A stretch of DNA of 17,134 nt, from assembly GCA_035906235.1 (NCBI GenBank), contig JAMIFN010000062.1, positions 1 to 17,134 of the forward strand. The letters are read 5' to 3'. The notes below the pieces were generated by a model. It ran no database searches. It was not told the DNA's origin and saw only the letters and a list, made by a program, of their open reading frames with translations. The DNA is from JAMIFN01 sp035906235 (GTDB lineage: Bacteria > Pseudomonadota > Gammaproteobacteria > Burkholderiales > Burkholderiaceae_C). Every line of letters begins with the position of its first letter. Position 1 is the stretch's first letter. A program made the position numbers and the translations under genes. Shown one piece after another: positions 1 to 6,889 of the stretch.

Positions 1-420
1 CTGCAAATCGGTGTTGCTGGTGATGGGCAGTGATTGCCAGCGCAGCAAGGTGCCCGGACCGGTTTTTAAATCGTCGCCCGGCTGATCTAGGCGCTTAGCC
101 CAGGCCACAACGCGCAGGGCGCGATCGCTGCGCCCATCGTCCCAGCGCACTAGGCGCAAAACCTCGTGTTCATACTGCAGTGGCGGAATATCGCTGGCAT
201 AGGCTGCGCTAGGGTTGAGCTCGAGATGGTTCAGGTCATTGTCCCATTGCGCCAGCATGGTCTGCATCACTGCGACCTCGCTGCTGCGGCTGCGGCTGTA
301 TTGCTGCGCTTGCAAAATAGCGGCTATGCCCTGCCAAGCCAAAGCCGTAACGATGCCCATGATGGCCAGCGCCACCATGACTTCGATTAAGGTAAAGCCG
401 CCTTGCTTGAGCCGCATCAT
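1..420 (-). CDS. gspJ: Type II secretion minor pseudopilin GspJ (3' end cut off by window edge)
   Basis: The reading frame begins at an ATG at 420 and stays open to base 1, giving the first 140 residues; the end is outside the window. The N-terminus has the type IV pilin-like signature: a short basic leader MMRLKQGG, prepilin peptidase cleavage expected after Gly8, Phe9 as +1, Glu13 as the conserved +5 glutamate, and a hydrophobic helix of about 20 residues. The stretch after the helix (AWQGIAAILQAQQYSRSR) and the position after gspI fit GspJ, which with GspI and GspK caps the pseudopilus of the type II secretion system in the inner membrane and periplasm. The start overlaps the gspI stop as ATGA, so translation is probably coupled. 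The family is sure; the J assignment rests partly on gene order. Confidence 0.8.
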   Translation of the reverse strand, partial: MMRLKQGGFTLIEVMVALAIMGIVTALAWQGIAAILQAQQYSRSRSSEVAVMQTMLAQWDNDLNHLELNPSAAYASDIPPLQYEHEVLRLVRWDDGRSDRALRVVAWAKRLDQPGDDLKTGPGTLLRWQSLPITSNTDLQ

Positions 421-794
421 GGTGGCCCCAAAACACTGGATAGGGTCATGATCTGCTCCTCGCGGGCGTTTTTGACGGCGCCGTCTAAGCGCACGATATT
501 GGGGTTGGGCGTGCCGCCTACGGTCACGACGACGGTATAGGCTAGGCCGGCTTGCTCGCAGTCAAAAGTCTGCTCGCCTACGGGCGGGCGGCCGCCGCCT
601 GTCATGCTTTTTAGGCGCAACTCGGTAAAGGCATTCTCAAGGCATAGCTGCACCAATACCGATTCACGCTGGCGCTCGGTATTGTTCAGCAAAGTATTGC
701 TGGCCTGCACGCCTGCCGACAGCGCCACGGCTATGACGGCCAGCGCGACCAAGACCTCGATCAAAGTAAAACCCAGGGCCGGGGCTCGCCTCAT
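417..794 (-). CDS. gspI: Type II secretion minor pseudopilin GspI
   Basis: This 125-residue protein starts MRRAPALG and then FTLIEVLVALAVIAVALSAG, a class III (prepilin-type) signal. Cleavage is expected after Gly8, Glu13 is the +5 residue, and one hydrophobic helix follows. Length and N-terminal helix match GspI, the minor pseudopilin that nucleates the GspI-J-K tip complex. Two cysteines (in VQLCLEN and FDCEQAG) could form the disulfide often seen in the GspI periplasmic domain; this is inference. The gene lies between gspH and gspJ, with an ATGA overlap at each end (791-794 and 417-420), so the three are surely one translational unit. Confidence 0.85.
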   Translation of the reverse strand: MRRAPALGFTLIEVLVALAVIAVALSAGVQASNTLLNNTERQRESVLVQLCLENAFTELRLKSMTGGGRPPVGEQTFDCEQAGLAYTVVVTVGGTPNPNIVRLDGAVKNAREEQIMTLSSVLGPP

Positions 795-1255
795 GGCTGC
801 AACTCCTCGACTGCAAAGGGTTTTAAACCCTGGGTGCCCACGCGCAAGCTGTGCTCGCCCAGGCTGATGATGATGCTTTGCGCCGGCAAAATCGGTTCGG
901 GGCCTAGGCGCACAGGCAGGCTACCGCTGACGCTGACGCCTTTGGCCAGCCAGGGGGTGATTTTTTTCTCGTCTAGCGCTAGGCCGGGGTCTTTGATGGC
1001 AAAGCCCTCTTCATTGCTCGAAAATTCGGCCGCCAAACCTCGGGCGCGTGATTGGGCGCGGCCAATCTCTAGCACGGCCGCCACTTGCTCGGCTTGTTTG
1101 TACAGGGTGCTTTCTTGGCTGTCGCGCAGCCCCAGCATGATGCCGCCAGCAGCTACGCCAATGATGACCAGCACCACCAGCAATTCCAGCAGGGTAAAGC
1201 CACGCGGCGCAGCAAGGCGGCGGGGCAGGGCAAATGGACGGGCGCGGGCAAACAT
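791..1255 (-). CDS. gspH: Type II secretion minor pseudopilin GspH
   Basis: I start the gene at the ATG at 1253-1255, giving 154 residues. The frame stays open another 90 bases upstream, but that part reads as non-protein and would put 30 extra residues before the leader. From this start the protein has a basic leader ending PRG, cleavage expected after Gly19, Phe20 as +1, Glu24 at +5, and the helix LLELLVVLVIIGVAAGGIML. The globular part fits GspH, a minor pseudopilin of the type II secretion pseudopilus. It is the first gene of the visible run and ends in an ATGA overlap with gspI. The major pseudopilin gspG, which often precedes gspH, is not upstream; a YqeY gene on the other strand is. 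Confidence 0.82.
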   Translation of the reverse strand: MFARARPFALPRRLAAPRGFTLLELLVVLVIIGVAAGGIMLGLRDSQESTLYKQAEQVAAVLEIGRAQSRARGLAAEFSSNEEGFAIKDPGLALDEKKITPWLAKGVSVSGSLPVRLGPEPILPAQSIIISLGEHSLRVGTQGLKPFAVEELQP

Positions 1256-1373
1256 GGTGCGCCATTGTAGGCAGCTTATGGGCGGAGCCTTGCGTTGGAG
1301 TGGCTTGCAGGATTGGCACAAGGCGGGCTGAAGCTGTGGGCCCAAGGAAAGGTTTTGCTTGCCATAAAAAAGT

Positions 1374-1401
1374 GAGCTACTCAGGCAGGTTTTTCGGCCT
1401 A
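1374..1401 (+). repeat. 28-bp dispersed intergenic repeat, copy A
   Basis: The core reads GAGCTACTCAGGCAGG then TTTTTCGGCCTA, preceded by an A-rich run (ATAAAAAAG from 1364). Four other copies in this window share the length and both ends (3016, 6749, 8640, 13440). This copy lies in the divergent gap between gspH and the YqeY gene. Confidence 0.7.
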
Positions 1402-1453
1402 GGAGGGGTTTTTTCTCTAAAATTCGACCTTTCCCCTTAAATCGAGCCTAATC

Positions 1454-1897
1454 ATGAGCCTGAAAGTCCGCATCAACGAAGATATGAAAACCGCCATGCG
1501 CGCCAAAGACAGTGGCCGCTTGGGTACCATCCGCTTGCTGATGGCTGAGATGAAGCGCAAAGAGGTGGACGAGCGCATCGAACTCGATGACGCGGCCATC
1601 GTCGCCATCGTCGATAAGATGCTGAAACAGCGCAAAGACTCGATTACCGCTTTTGAAGGCGCAGGCCGCACCGATTTGGCCGACCAAGAAAAAGCCGAAA
1701 GCGAAGTGCTCAAAGCCTATTTGCCCGAGCGCATGAGCGCCGAAGAAATCACCGCCGCCGTACAAGCCATCGTCGCGCGCGTGGGCGCCAAGGGCGCGGC
1801 CGACATGGGCAAAGTCATGGGCGTGGTGAAAACCGAGCTGGCAGGCAAGGCCGATATGGGGCAGGTTAGCCTGGCGGTGAAAGCCGCTTTGCAATAA
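1454..1897 (+). CDS. GatB/YqeY domain protein
   Basis: The 147-residue protein is about the normal length of stand-alone YqeY proteins. It is mostly helical and charged, with motifs typical of the family: LKVRINEDMKTAMRAKD at the start, TIRLLMAEMKRKEVD, KQRKDSI, EVLKAYLPERMSAEEI near residues 88-103, and GKVMGVVK toward the end. YqeY resembles the C-terminal tRNA-binding domain of the GatB subunit of Asp/Glu-tRNA amidotransferase, but the role of the free protein is not well settled. In many betaproteobacteria yqeY sits in the rpsU-dnaG-rpoD block; here it precedes trpA with a 62-base gap. A TAAAAT at 1418-1423 could be a -10, but I see no good -35. The ribosome binding site before the ATG is weak. 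Confidence 0.88.
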   Translation: MSLKVRINEDMKTAMRAKDSGRLGTIRLLMAEMKRKEVDERIELDDAAIVAIVDKMLKQRKDSITAFEGAGRTDLADQEKAESEVLKAYLPERMSAEEITAAVQAIVARVGAKGAADMGKVMGVVKTELAGKADMGQVSLAVKAALQ

Positions 1898-1959
1898 ATG
1901 CCTCTGCAGCCCGTTGATTTTTTAGCCTAAGCCCGAGTTTTAGCCCCGAGAGCACAGCC

Positions 1960-2778
1960 ATGAGCCGTATCGCCGCCACCTTTGCCCGCCTGCAGGCTGC
2001 CCACCAAAAGGCGCTGATTCCTTACATCACTGCCGGCTTTCCCTATGCCGATTGCACGCCCGATGTCATGGCGGCCATGGTGGCAGCTGGGGCGGACATC
2101 ATCGAGCTGGGCGTGCCTTTTTCTGACCCTATGGCCGATGGCCCAGTCATTCAGGCCGCAGGTGAAAAAGCCTTGGCGCAAGGCGTGGGCATGGTGCAGG
2201 TGCTGGCCATGGTGGCGCAGTTTCGCCAGCTTGATAACACCACGCCTGTGGTGCTGATGGGCTATGCCAACCCACTTGAACGCTATGAGCAAAAACACGG
2301 CGCTGGCAGCTTTGCCCGCGACGCGGCGGCGGCGGGCGTGGATGGCGTGCTGATTGTGGATTACCCGCCCGAAGAGTGCGAGGACTTTGCCGCCCAGCTC
2401 AAAGCCGTGGGTATGGATTTGATTTTCTTGCTCGCCCCCACCTCGAGCGAGGCACGCATGGCGCAAATTGGCCGCTTGGCTACGGGCTATGTTTACTATG
2501 TTTCGCTCAAGGGCGTGACGGGTTCGGGCGCGCTCGACACCGCCGCCGTGGCTGCTGCCGTGCCGCGTATCCGCCAGCATGTGCCTACGCCTGTGGGCGT
2601 GGGCTTTGGTATCCGTGATGCCGCCAGCGCCAAGGCCGTGGGCACGGTCAGCGACGCGGTCATCATCGGCAGCAAATTGATTCAGCTGGCCGATGGCCAG
2701 CCACGCGAGCGCTTGGGCGCGGTGCTGGGCGATTTTCTGCGCGATATTCGCCGCGCACTGGATGCGATTGGCTCATAA
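1960..2778 (+). CDS. trpA: Tryptophan synthase alpha chain
   Basis: TrpA cleaves indole-3-glycerol phosphate to indole and glyceraldehyde 3-phosphate and passes indole through a tunnel to TrpB. The 272-residue length is normal. The catalytic motif DIIELGVPFSDPMADGP puts the acid-base pair at Glu49 and Asp60, the same numbering as in E. coli. The phosphate-binding loops of the TIM barrel are visible as YVSLKGVTGSGAL and as GVGFGIRDAASA followed by SDAVIIGSKL. The start at 1960 gives the usual MSRIAATFARLQ opening. No trpB lies directly upstream, where it is found in many bacteria; the neighbours are the YqeY gene and, after a MITE-containing gap, the ilv operon. TrpB must be encoded elsewhere. 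Confidence 0.97.
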   Translation: MSRIAATFARLQAAHQKALIPYITAGFPYADCTPDVMAAMVAAGADIIELGVPFSDPMADGPVIQAAGEKALAQGVGMVQVLAMVAQFRQLDNTTPVVLMGYANPLERYEQKHGAGSFARDAAAAGVDGVLIVDYPPEECEDFAAQLKAVGMDLIFLLAPTSSEARMAQIGRLATGYVYYVSLKGVTGSGALDTAAVAAAVPRIRQHVPTPVGVGFGIRDAASAKAVGTVSDAVIIGSKLIQLADGQPRERLGAVLGDFLRDIRRALDAIGS

Positions 2779-2809
2779 ATGGCCTAGTGGCGACAGAGAA
2801 AACGCCTAG

Positions 2810-2971
2810 GGAGCCTCTGCTAAACCCTTTTTGGATACTGGCGCTCATCCATCAGAATGGGATACGAGGCTAAAAAACGAGCCATAGCGGGCGTTCTGGT
2901 GAGTTTTTTAAACAAAGTAGCCCACCTGATGGTGAGATGCCAGCGCCGAAAGGGGGTTGTGCAGAGGTTCC
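2810..2971 (+). mobile_element. MITE-like element, complete copy (162 bp) with CTAG duplications
   Basis: The ends are terminal inverted repeats: GGAGCCTCTGCTAAACCC on the left and the reverse complement of GGAACCTCTGCACAACCC on the right. Both ends are flanked by CTAG (2806-2809 and 2972-2975), which reads as a 4-bp target duplication. There is no coding capacity. A second, rearranged copy lies at 8445. The YTAR-type target (CTAG here, CTAA at the other copy) resembles that of the IS5 group; linking this element to that family is inference. Confidence 0.72.
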
Positions 2972-2982
2972 CTAGGTAGCTA

Positions 2983-2991
2983 TGCGATAAT
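2983..2991 (+). promoter_or_regulatory. Possible extended -10 of the ilvI-ilvH-ilvC promoter
   Basis: TGCGATAAT is a TGn extended -10 with one mismatch in the hexamer. It lies a few bases right of the MITE edge, about 155 bases before ilvI. I see no convincing -35, which extended -10 promoters can do without. A start here would place the 28-bp repeat and the folded leader in the ilvI 5' UTR. Confidence 0.35.
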
Positions 2992-3015
2992 GCCCGCTCG
3001 TTTTTATCTCAAAGC

Positions 3016-3043
3016 GAGCTACAACGGGTTTCGGTTCGGCCTA
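3016..3043 (+). repeat. 28-bp dispersed intergenic repeat, divergent copy E
   Basis: It has the same 28-bp length as copies A, C and D, with ends GAGCTAC and TTCGGCCTA identical to copy A, but the 12 middle bases differ. It may be a decayed copy or chance similarity. It lies in the ilvI leader. Confidence 0.45.
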
Positions 3044-3080
3044 TCGGCCCATGGCTTGAAATCCAAAGTCCCACAGCGGC

Positions 3081-3144
3081 GCTTACCGGCGTGCGTGAGG
3101 GGCACCCAAGTCGCCCCCATGGGGCTTTCAACCGGTGAATACCT
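3081..3144 (+). promoter_or_regulatory. Structured 5' leader of ilvI, candidate cis-regulatory RNA
   Basis: ACCGG at 3085-3089 can pair with CCGGT at 3132-3136. Inside that helix are two hairpins: GTGC/GCAC (3091-3094 with 3102-3105) and GCCCC/GGGGC with a CAT loop (3113-3125). The right arm of the closing helix contains the ribosome binding site GGTGA (3134-3138), six bases before the ilvI ATG, so folding would hide it. No run of Ile, Val or Leu codons is present, which argues against classical peptide attenuation. From memory, a betaproteobacterial structured RNA called the ilvH motif has been described near such genes; I cannot test the match. Confidence 0.5.
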
Positions 3145-4899
3145 ATGACAACGCAAGAAAATAAAGCCCAGGCGCAAGATTTGCGCGGCGGCGAAATTAT
3201 GGTGAAGGCCTTGCAGGCCGAGGGCGTAAAGTACATCTGGGGCTACCCAGGCGGTGCGGTTTTGCACATTTACGACGCCATTTACAAACAAGATTCCATC
3301 GAACACATCCTTGTGCGCCACGAGCAAGGCGCAGTACACGCGGCTGACGGCTATGCCCGCGCCACGGGCGATGTGGGGGTGGCGCTGGTCACTTCGGGGC
3401 CGGGCGCGACCAATGCCATTACGGGCATTGCCACGGCCTATATGGACAGCATCCCCATGGTGGTGATTACGGGGCAAGTGCCCACGGCGGCCATAGGCTT
3501 AGACGCTTTTCAAGAGTGCGACACCATCGGCATCACGCGCCCCATCGTCAAGCACAATTTTTTGGTGAAAGATGTCAAAGACATGGCATCCATCATGAAA
3601 AAGGCTTTCCACATTGCACGCACAGGCCGGCCTGGCCCGGTGGTGGTGGATATCCCGAAAGATGTCAGCTACGCGATTACGCGCTTTGACCCTGCCGAAT
3701 ACGCCAAACCCGTAGAAATGCGCAGCTACAAACCCGCAGTCAAAGGCCACACAGGGCAATTGCGCAAAGCGGTGCAAGCGATTTTGAGCGCCAAACGCCC
3801 CTATATCTACACCGGCGGCGGCGTGGTGCAGGGCAATGCCAGCGAGCAGCTGCGCGAGTTTGCTAACCTGTTGGGCTTTCCCGTGACCAGCACCCTGATG
3901 GGGCTGGGTGCTTTCCCTGCTTCTGACAAAAAATTCTTGGGTATGTTGGGTATGCACGGCACGGTGCAAGCCAATAACGCCATGCAAAACTGCGATGTGG
4001 TGATTGCCATAGGCGCACGCTTTGACGATCGCGTGATCGGCAATGTCAAGCACTTTACCCAGGTCAATCGCCGCATCATCCATATTGATGTCGATCCTTC
4101 GAGCATTTCTAAACGCGTCAAGGTTGATATTCCCATCGTCGGCGATGTCAAAGATGTGCTGCTCGATTTGATTGCCGCCCTGAAGGAAAGCAGCGAAAAA
4201 ACCGACCCACAAGCGCTGGCCGACTGGTGGACACAAGTGGATGCTTGGCGTGCCACCGATTGCCTGAAATACGACCGCGCCAATACCGAAGTCATCAAAC
4301 CCCAAGCAGTTTTAGAAAAACTGTGGGAGCTGACGAAAGACGAAGAAACCTATATCACCAGCGATGTCGGCCAGCACCAAATGTGGGCGGCGCAGTTCTA
4401 CCGCTTTGAAGAACCCCGTCGCTGGATCAACTCAGGCGGGCTGGGCACTATGGGTGTGGGTCTGCCTTACGCCATGGGCATCAAGATGGCCAAGCCCGAT
4501 GCGCGCGTGTGCTGCGTCACGGGCGAAGGCTCGATTCAGATGAATATCCAAGAGCTGTCCACCTGTTTTCAGTACGACACGCCCGTCATCATCATTGCCT
4601 TGAATAACCGCTATTTAGGCATGGTGCGGCAGTGGCAAGAGATTGAATACTCAGGCCGCTACAGCCACAGCTATATGGACGCGCTGCCCGATTTTGTGAA
4701 GCTGGCGGAGGCCTATGGCCATGTCGGCATCAAGGTGGAAAAACCCGAAGATGTGGAGCCCGCGCTGCGCCGCGCGCTGGAATTAAAAGACCGCACCGTC
4801 TTTATCGATTTCCGCACCGACCAGACCGAAAATGTCTTCCCCATGGTGCAAGCGGGCAAGGGCATTACCGAAATGCTGCTTGGCGCAGAAGACCTGTAA
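3145..4899 (+). CDS. ilvI: Acetolactate synthase large (catalytic) subunit
   Basis: This ThDP enzyme joins two pyruvates to acetolactate, or pyruvate and 2-oxobutyrate to acetohydroxybutyrate, the first common step of valine, leucine and isoleucine synthesis. The 584-residue length is normal. The N-terminal pyrimidine-binding domain carries the ThDP-activating glutamate at Glu60 in RHEQGA. The central FAD-binding region includes IGARFDDRVIG. The C-terminal pyrophosphate-binding domain has the metal motif starting GEGSIQMNIQE at residue 460 and ending LNN. The first position after G460 is Glu461 rather than the more usual Asp, a conservative change. The gene leads an ilvI-ilvH-ilvC operon, 12 bases before ilvH. 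The start follows a GGTGA site that can be masked by leader folding. The symbol ilvI follows the pairing with ilvH; ilvB would be an equal label. Confidence 0.96.
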   Translation: MTTQENKAQAQDLRGGEIMVKALQAEGVKYIWGYPGGAVLHIYDAIYKQDSIEHILVRHEQGAVHAADGYARATGDVGVALVTSGPGATNAITGIATAYMDSIPMVVITGQVPTAAIGLDAFQECDTIGITRPIVKHNFLVKDVKDMASIMKKAFHIARTGRPGPVVVDIPKDVSYAITRFDPAEYAKPVEMRSYKPAVKGHTGQLRKAVQAILSAKRPYIYTGGGVVQGNASEQLREFANLLGFPVTSTLMGLGAFPASDKKFLGMLGMHGTVQANNAMQNCDVVIAIGARFDDRVIGNVKHFTQVNRRIIHIDVDPSSISKRVKVDIPIVGDVKDVLLDLIAALKESSEKTDPQALADWWTQVDAWRATDCLKYDRANTEVIKPQAVLEKLWELTKDEETYITSDVGQHQMWAAQFYRFEEPRRWINSGGLGTMGVGLPYAMGIKMAKPDARVCCVTGEGSIQMNIQELSTCFQYDTPVIIIALNNRYLGMVRQWQEIEYSGRYSHSYMDALPDFVKLAEAYGHVGIKVEKPEDVEPALRRALELKDRTVFIDFRTDQTENVFPMVQAGKGITEMLLGAEDL

Positions 4900-4911
4900 G
4901 GAGAAAACACG

Positions 4912-5403
4912 ATGCGACATATTATTTCTCTCCTGATTGAAAACGAAGCGGGTTCGCTCTCGCGCGTGGTGGGTTTGTTTTCAGCCCGCGCCTACAACAT
5001 TGAATCGCTGACCGTGGCCACCACCGAGGACCCAACGCTCTCGCGCATGACCATCGTTACCGAAGGCTCGAACGATGTGATCGAGCAAATCACCAAGCAT
5101 TTGAACCGCTTGGTTGAGGTCGTCAAAGTCGTCGATTTAACCGAAGGCGCCTACATCGAGCGCGAGCTGATGATGGTGAAAGTGCGCGCCGTCGGCAAAG
5201 AGCGCGAAGAGATGAAGCGCATGGCCGATATCTTCCGTGGTCGCATCATTGATGTGACGGAAAAGAGCTACACCATTGAGGTGACGGGCAACCAGGCCAA
5301 AAACGACGCCTTTTTGCAGGCCATTGACCATGCCGCGATTTTGGAAACTGTGCGCACGGGTTCCAGCGGCATAGGCCGTGGCGAGCGCATTTTGAAACTT
5401 TAA
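4912..5403 (+). CDS. ilvH: Acetolactate synthase small (regulatory) subunit
   Basis: IlvH binds the catalytic subunit, raises its activity and confers feedback inhibition by valine. The 163 residues match E. coli IlvH in length. An N-terminal ACT domain covers about residues 1-75 (HIISLLIENEAGSLSRVVGL, then YNIESLTV), followed by the C-terminal domain (RGRIIDVTEKSYTIEVTG). Asn11, Gly14 and Asn29, which I recall as valine-site positions in E. coli IlvH, are all kept, so valine sensitivity is expected. A strong ribosome binding site (AAGGAG) lies just after the ilvI stop, and the gene is surely cotranscribed with ilvI. A 94-base gap separates it from ilvC. Confidence 0.96.
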   Translation: MRHIISLLIENEAGSLSRVVGLFSARAYNIESLTVATTEDPTLSRMTIVTEGSNDVIEQITKHLNRLVEVVKVVDLTEGAYIERELMMVKVRAVGKEREEMKRMADIFRGRIIDVTEKSYTIEVTGNQAKNDAFLQAIDHAAILETVRTGSSGIGRGERILKL

Positions 5404-5497
5404 GGCAGCCAGTTTTAGCCCTTCTAGCGTTTACACTCACGGGTTAGGTTTTCTGGCCCATTTTGATTTTTCCCTCTTTTAGACAAGAAAGAAACCC

Positions 5498-6514
5498 ATG
5501 AAAGTTTTCTACGATAAAGACTGTGATCTGAGCCTGTTGAAAGGCAAAACCGTGGCCATCATCGGTTACGGCTCGCAAGGCCACGCGCACGCGCAAAACC
5601 TGAACGAATCAGGCGTTAAAGTGGTGGTTGGCCTACGCAAAGGCGGCGCCAGCTGGGACAAAGTGGGCAAAGCCGGCCTGACGGTGATGGAAGTGGACGA
5701 CGCCGTTAAAGCGGGCGATGTCGTCATGATGCTGCTGCCCGACGAACTGATTGCTGGCGTGTACAACAATAATGTGGCGCCCAACATCAAACAAGGCGGT
5801 ACGCTGGCTTTTGCTCACGGCTTCAATGTGCATTACAACCAAGTCGTGCCCCGCGCCGATCTGGATGTGATCATGGTTGCGCCCAAAGGCCCAGGCCACA
5901 CCGTGCGCTCTGAATACCTCAAAGGCGGCGGCGTGCCTACTTTGATTGCTGTACACCAAGACCAAAGCGGCAAAGCCCGCGATATCGCCCTGGCATACGC
6001 CATGGCCAATGGTGGCGGCAAAGGCGGCATCATCGAAACCAATTTCAAAGAAGAGACCGAAACCGATCTGTTCGGCGAGCAAGCTGTACTGTGCGGCGGC
6101 GCGGTGGAACTGGTGAAAATGGGCTTTGAAACCCTGACCGAAGCGGGCTACGCGCCTGAAATGGCTTATTTCGAATGCCTGCACGAACTCAAATTGATCG
6201 TCGATTTGATGTACGAAGGCGGTATTGCCAATATGAATTACTCGATCTCGAACAACGCTGAGTACGGCGAGTATGTGACGGGCACGGAAGTGATCAACGA
6301 AGAATCACGCAAAGCCATGCGCGCGGCCTTGAAACGCATCCAAAACGGCGAATACGCCAAGATGTTCATCCAAGAAGGCAATCTGAACTACCCCAGCATG
6401 ACAGCGCGTCGCCGCAATAATGCCGATCACCAGATCGAAAAAGTAGGCGCACAGCTGCGCAGCATGATGCCTTGGATCAGCAAAAACAAACTGGTCGATC
6501 AAACACGCAACTAA
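5498..6514 (+). CDS. ilvC: Ketol-acid reductoisomerase (NADP+), class I
   Basis: IlvC converts acetolactate or acetohydroxybutyrate to the dihydroxy acid by a Mg-dependent alkyl shift followed by NADPH reduction. The 338 residues make it the short class I form, not the 491-residue E. coli class II form. The Rossmann loop is GYGSQGHAHAQN (residues 23-34). Active-site residues are visible: His107 in AFAHGFN, Lys130 in VAPKGPG, metal ligands Asp190 and Glu194 in DLFGE, and Glu226, Glu230 and Ser251 in the C-terminal knotted domain. It follows ilvH by 94 bases with no clear terminator between, and has an AGAAAG-type ribosome binding site. It is the last gene of the ilv operon, with an intrinsic terminator about 40 bases downstream. 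Confidence 0.97.
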   Translation: MKVFYDKDCDLSLLKGKTVAIIGYGSQGHAHAQNLNESGVKVVVGLRKGGASWDKVGKAGLTVMEVDDAVKAGDVVMMLLPDELIAGVYNNNVAPNIKQGGTLAFAHGFNVHYNQVVPRADLDVIMVAPKGPGHTVRSEYLKGGGVPTLIAVHQDQSGKARDIALAYAMANGGGKGGIIETNFKEETETDLFGEQAVLCGGAVELVKMGFETLTEAGYAPEMAYFECLHELKLIVDLMYEGGIANMNYSISNNAEYGEYVTGTEVINEESRKAMRAALKRIQNGEYAKMFIQEGNLNYPSMTARRRNNADHQIEKVGAQLRSMMPWISKNKLVDQTRN

Positions 6515-6555
6515 GCGTCTAGACCAAGACCCTTTCCCTCCAAGGAAAAAAACCG

Positions 6556-6587
6556 AAAACCGGCTGCGTGAGCAGTCGGTTTTTTTT
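6556..6587 (+). terminator. Intrinsic terminator after ilvC
   Basis: AACCGGCTGC pairs with GCAGTCGGTT (10 bp including one G-U pair) around a GTGA tetraloop, followed by a run of T. Two more A-T pairs extend the stem. It ends the ilv operon about 40 bases after the stop codon. Confidence 0.9.
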
Positions 6588-6889
6588 AGGTCTGTCGGCA
6601 GCGTTCCGACGGTTTCTTTACGAGTCCAGCAGACGACCCCCCCAGCCTTAAGCTGCCTAGGAGTCCAAGGTATTAGCGTGGCGGATAACAAGCTAGGCTG
6701 GCATGCAAATGGATGCCTGAGTACCCCCAATTTTTGTTATGGAAAACATAGCAGCTCAGGCAGGTTTATCGAATTATTTCTGCGAAAAGATATCTAAAAA
6801 TAAGCTTTAAAACGATAGCAACCCTGAATTGTTCCATATTTGGGATAATCCCTAGTGTTTTATTGCGATTGTGCCAAATTGTCACGGTG
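6588..6889. other. Intergenic region between ilvC terminator and hemH
   Basis: I see no convincing gene here. The left part (to about 6740) has ordinary composition. The right part, about 6745-6889, is clearly richer in A and T than its surroundings and begins with a copy of the 28-bp repeat family. The flanking genes are convergent, so no promoter is required. It may be a remnant of foreign DNA, but nothing in it is recognisable. Confidence 0.5.
6749..6771 (+). repeat. Dispersed intergenic repeat, partial copy B
   Basis: It reads AGCAGCTCAGGCAGG then TTTATCG. The central CTCAGGCAGGTTTATCG block matches the other copies, but the terminal GGCCTA is missing. It lies between the convergent ilvC and hemH. 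Confidence 0.6.

Noticed and set aside
2957..3148. 63-codon open frame ending in an ATGA overlap with the ilvI start, as a possible leader peptide
   Set aside because: It begins inside the MITE, has no good ribosome binding site, lacks Ile/Val/Leu codon runs and reads like random sequence; the overlap is probably chance.
3499..4305. 268-codon open frame on the minus strand within ilvI
   Set aside because: It is rich in His, Ala and Gly in the way typical of antisense frames of GC-rich genes, and ilvI is certain on the other strand.
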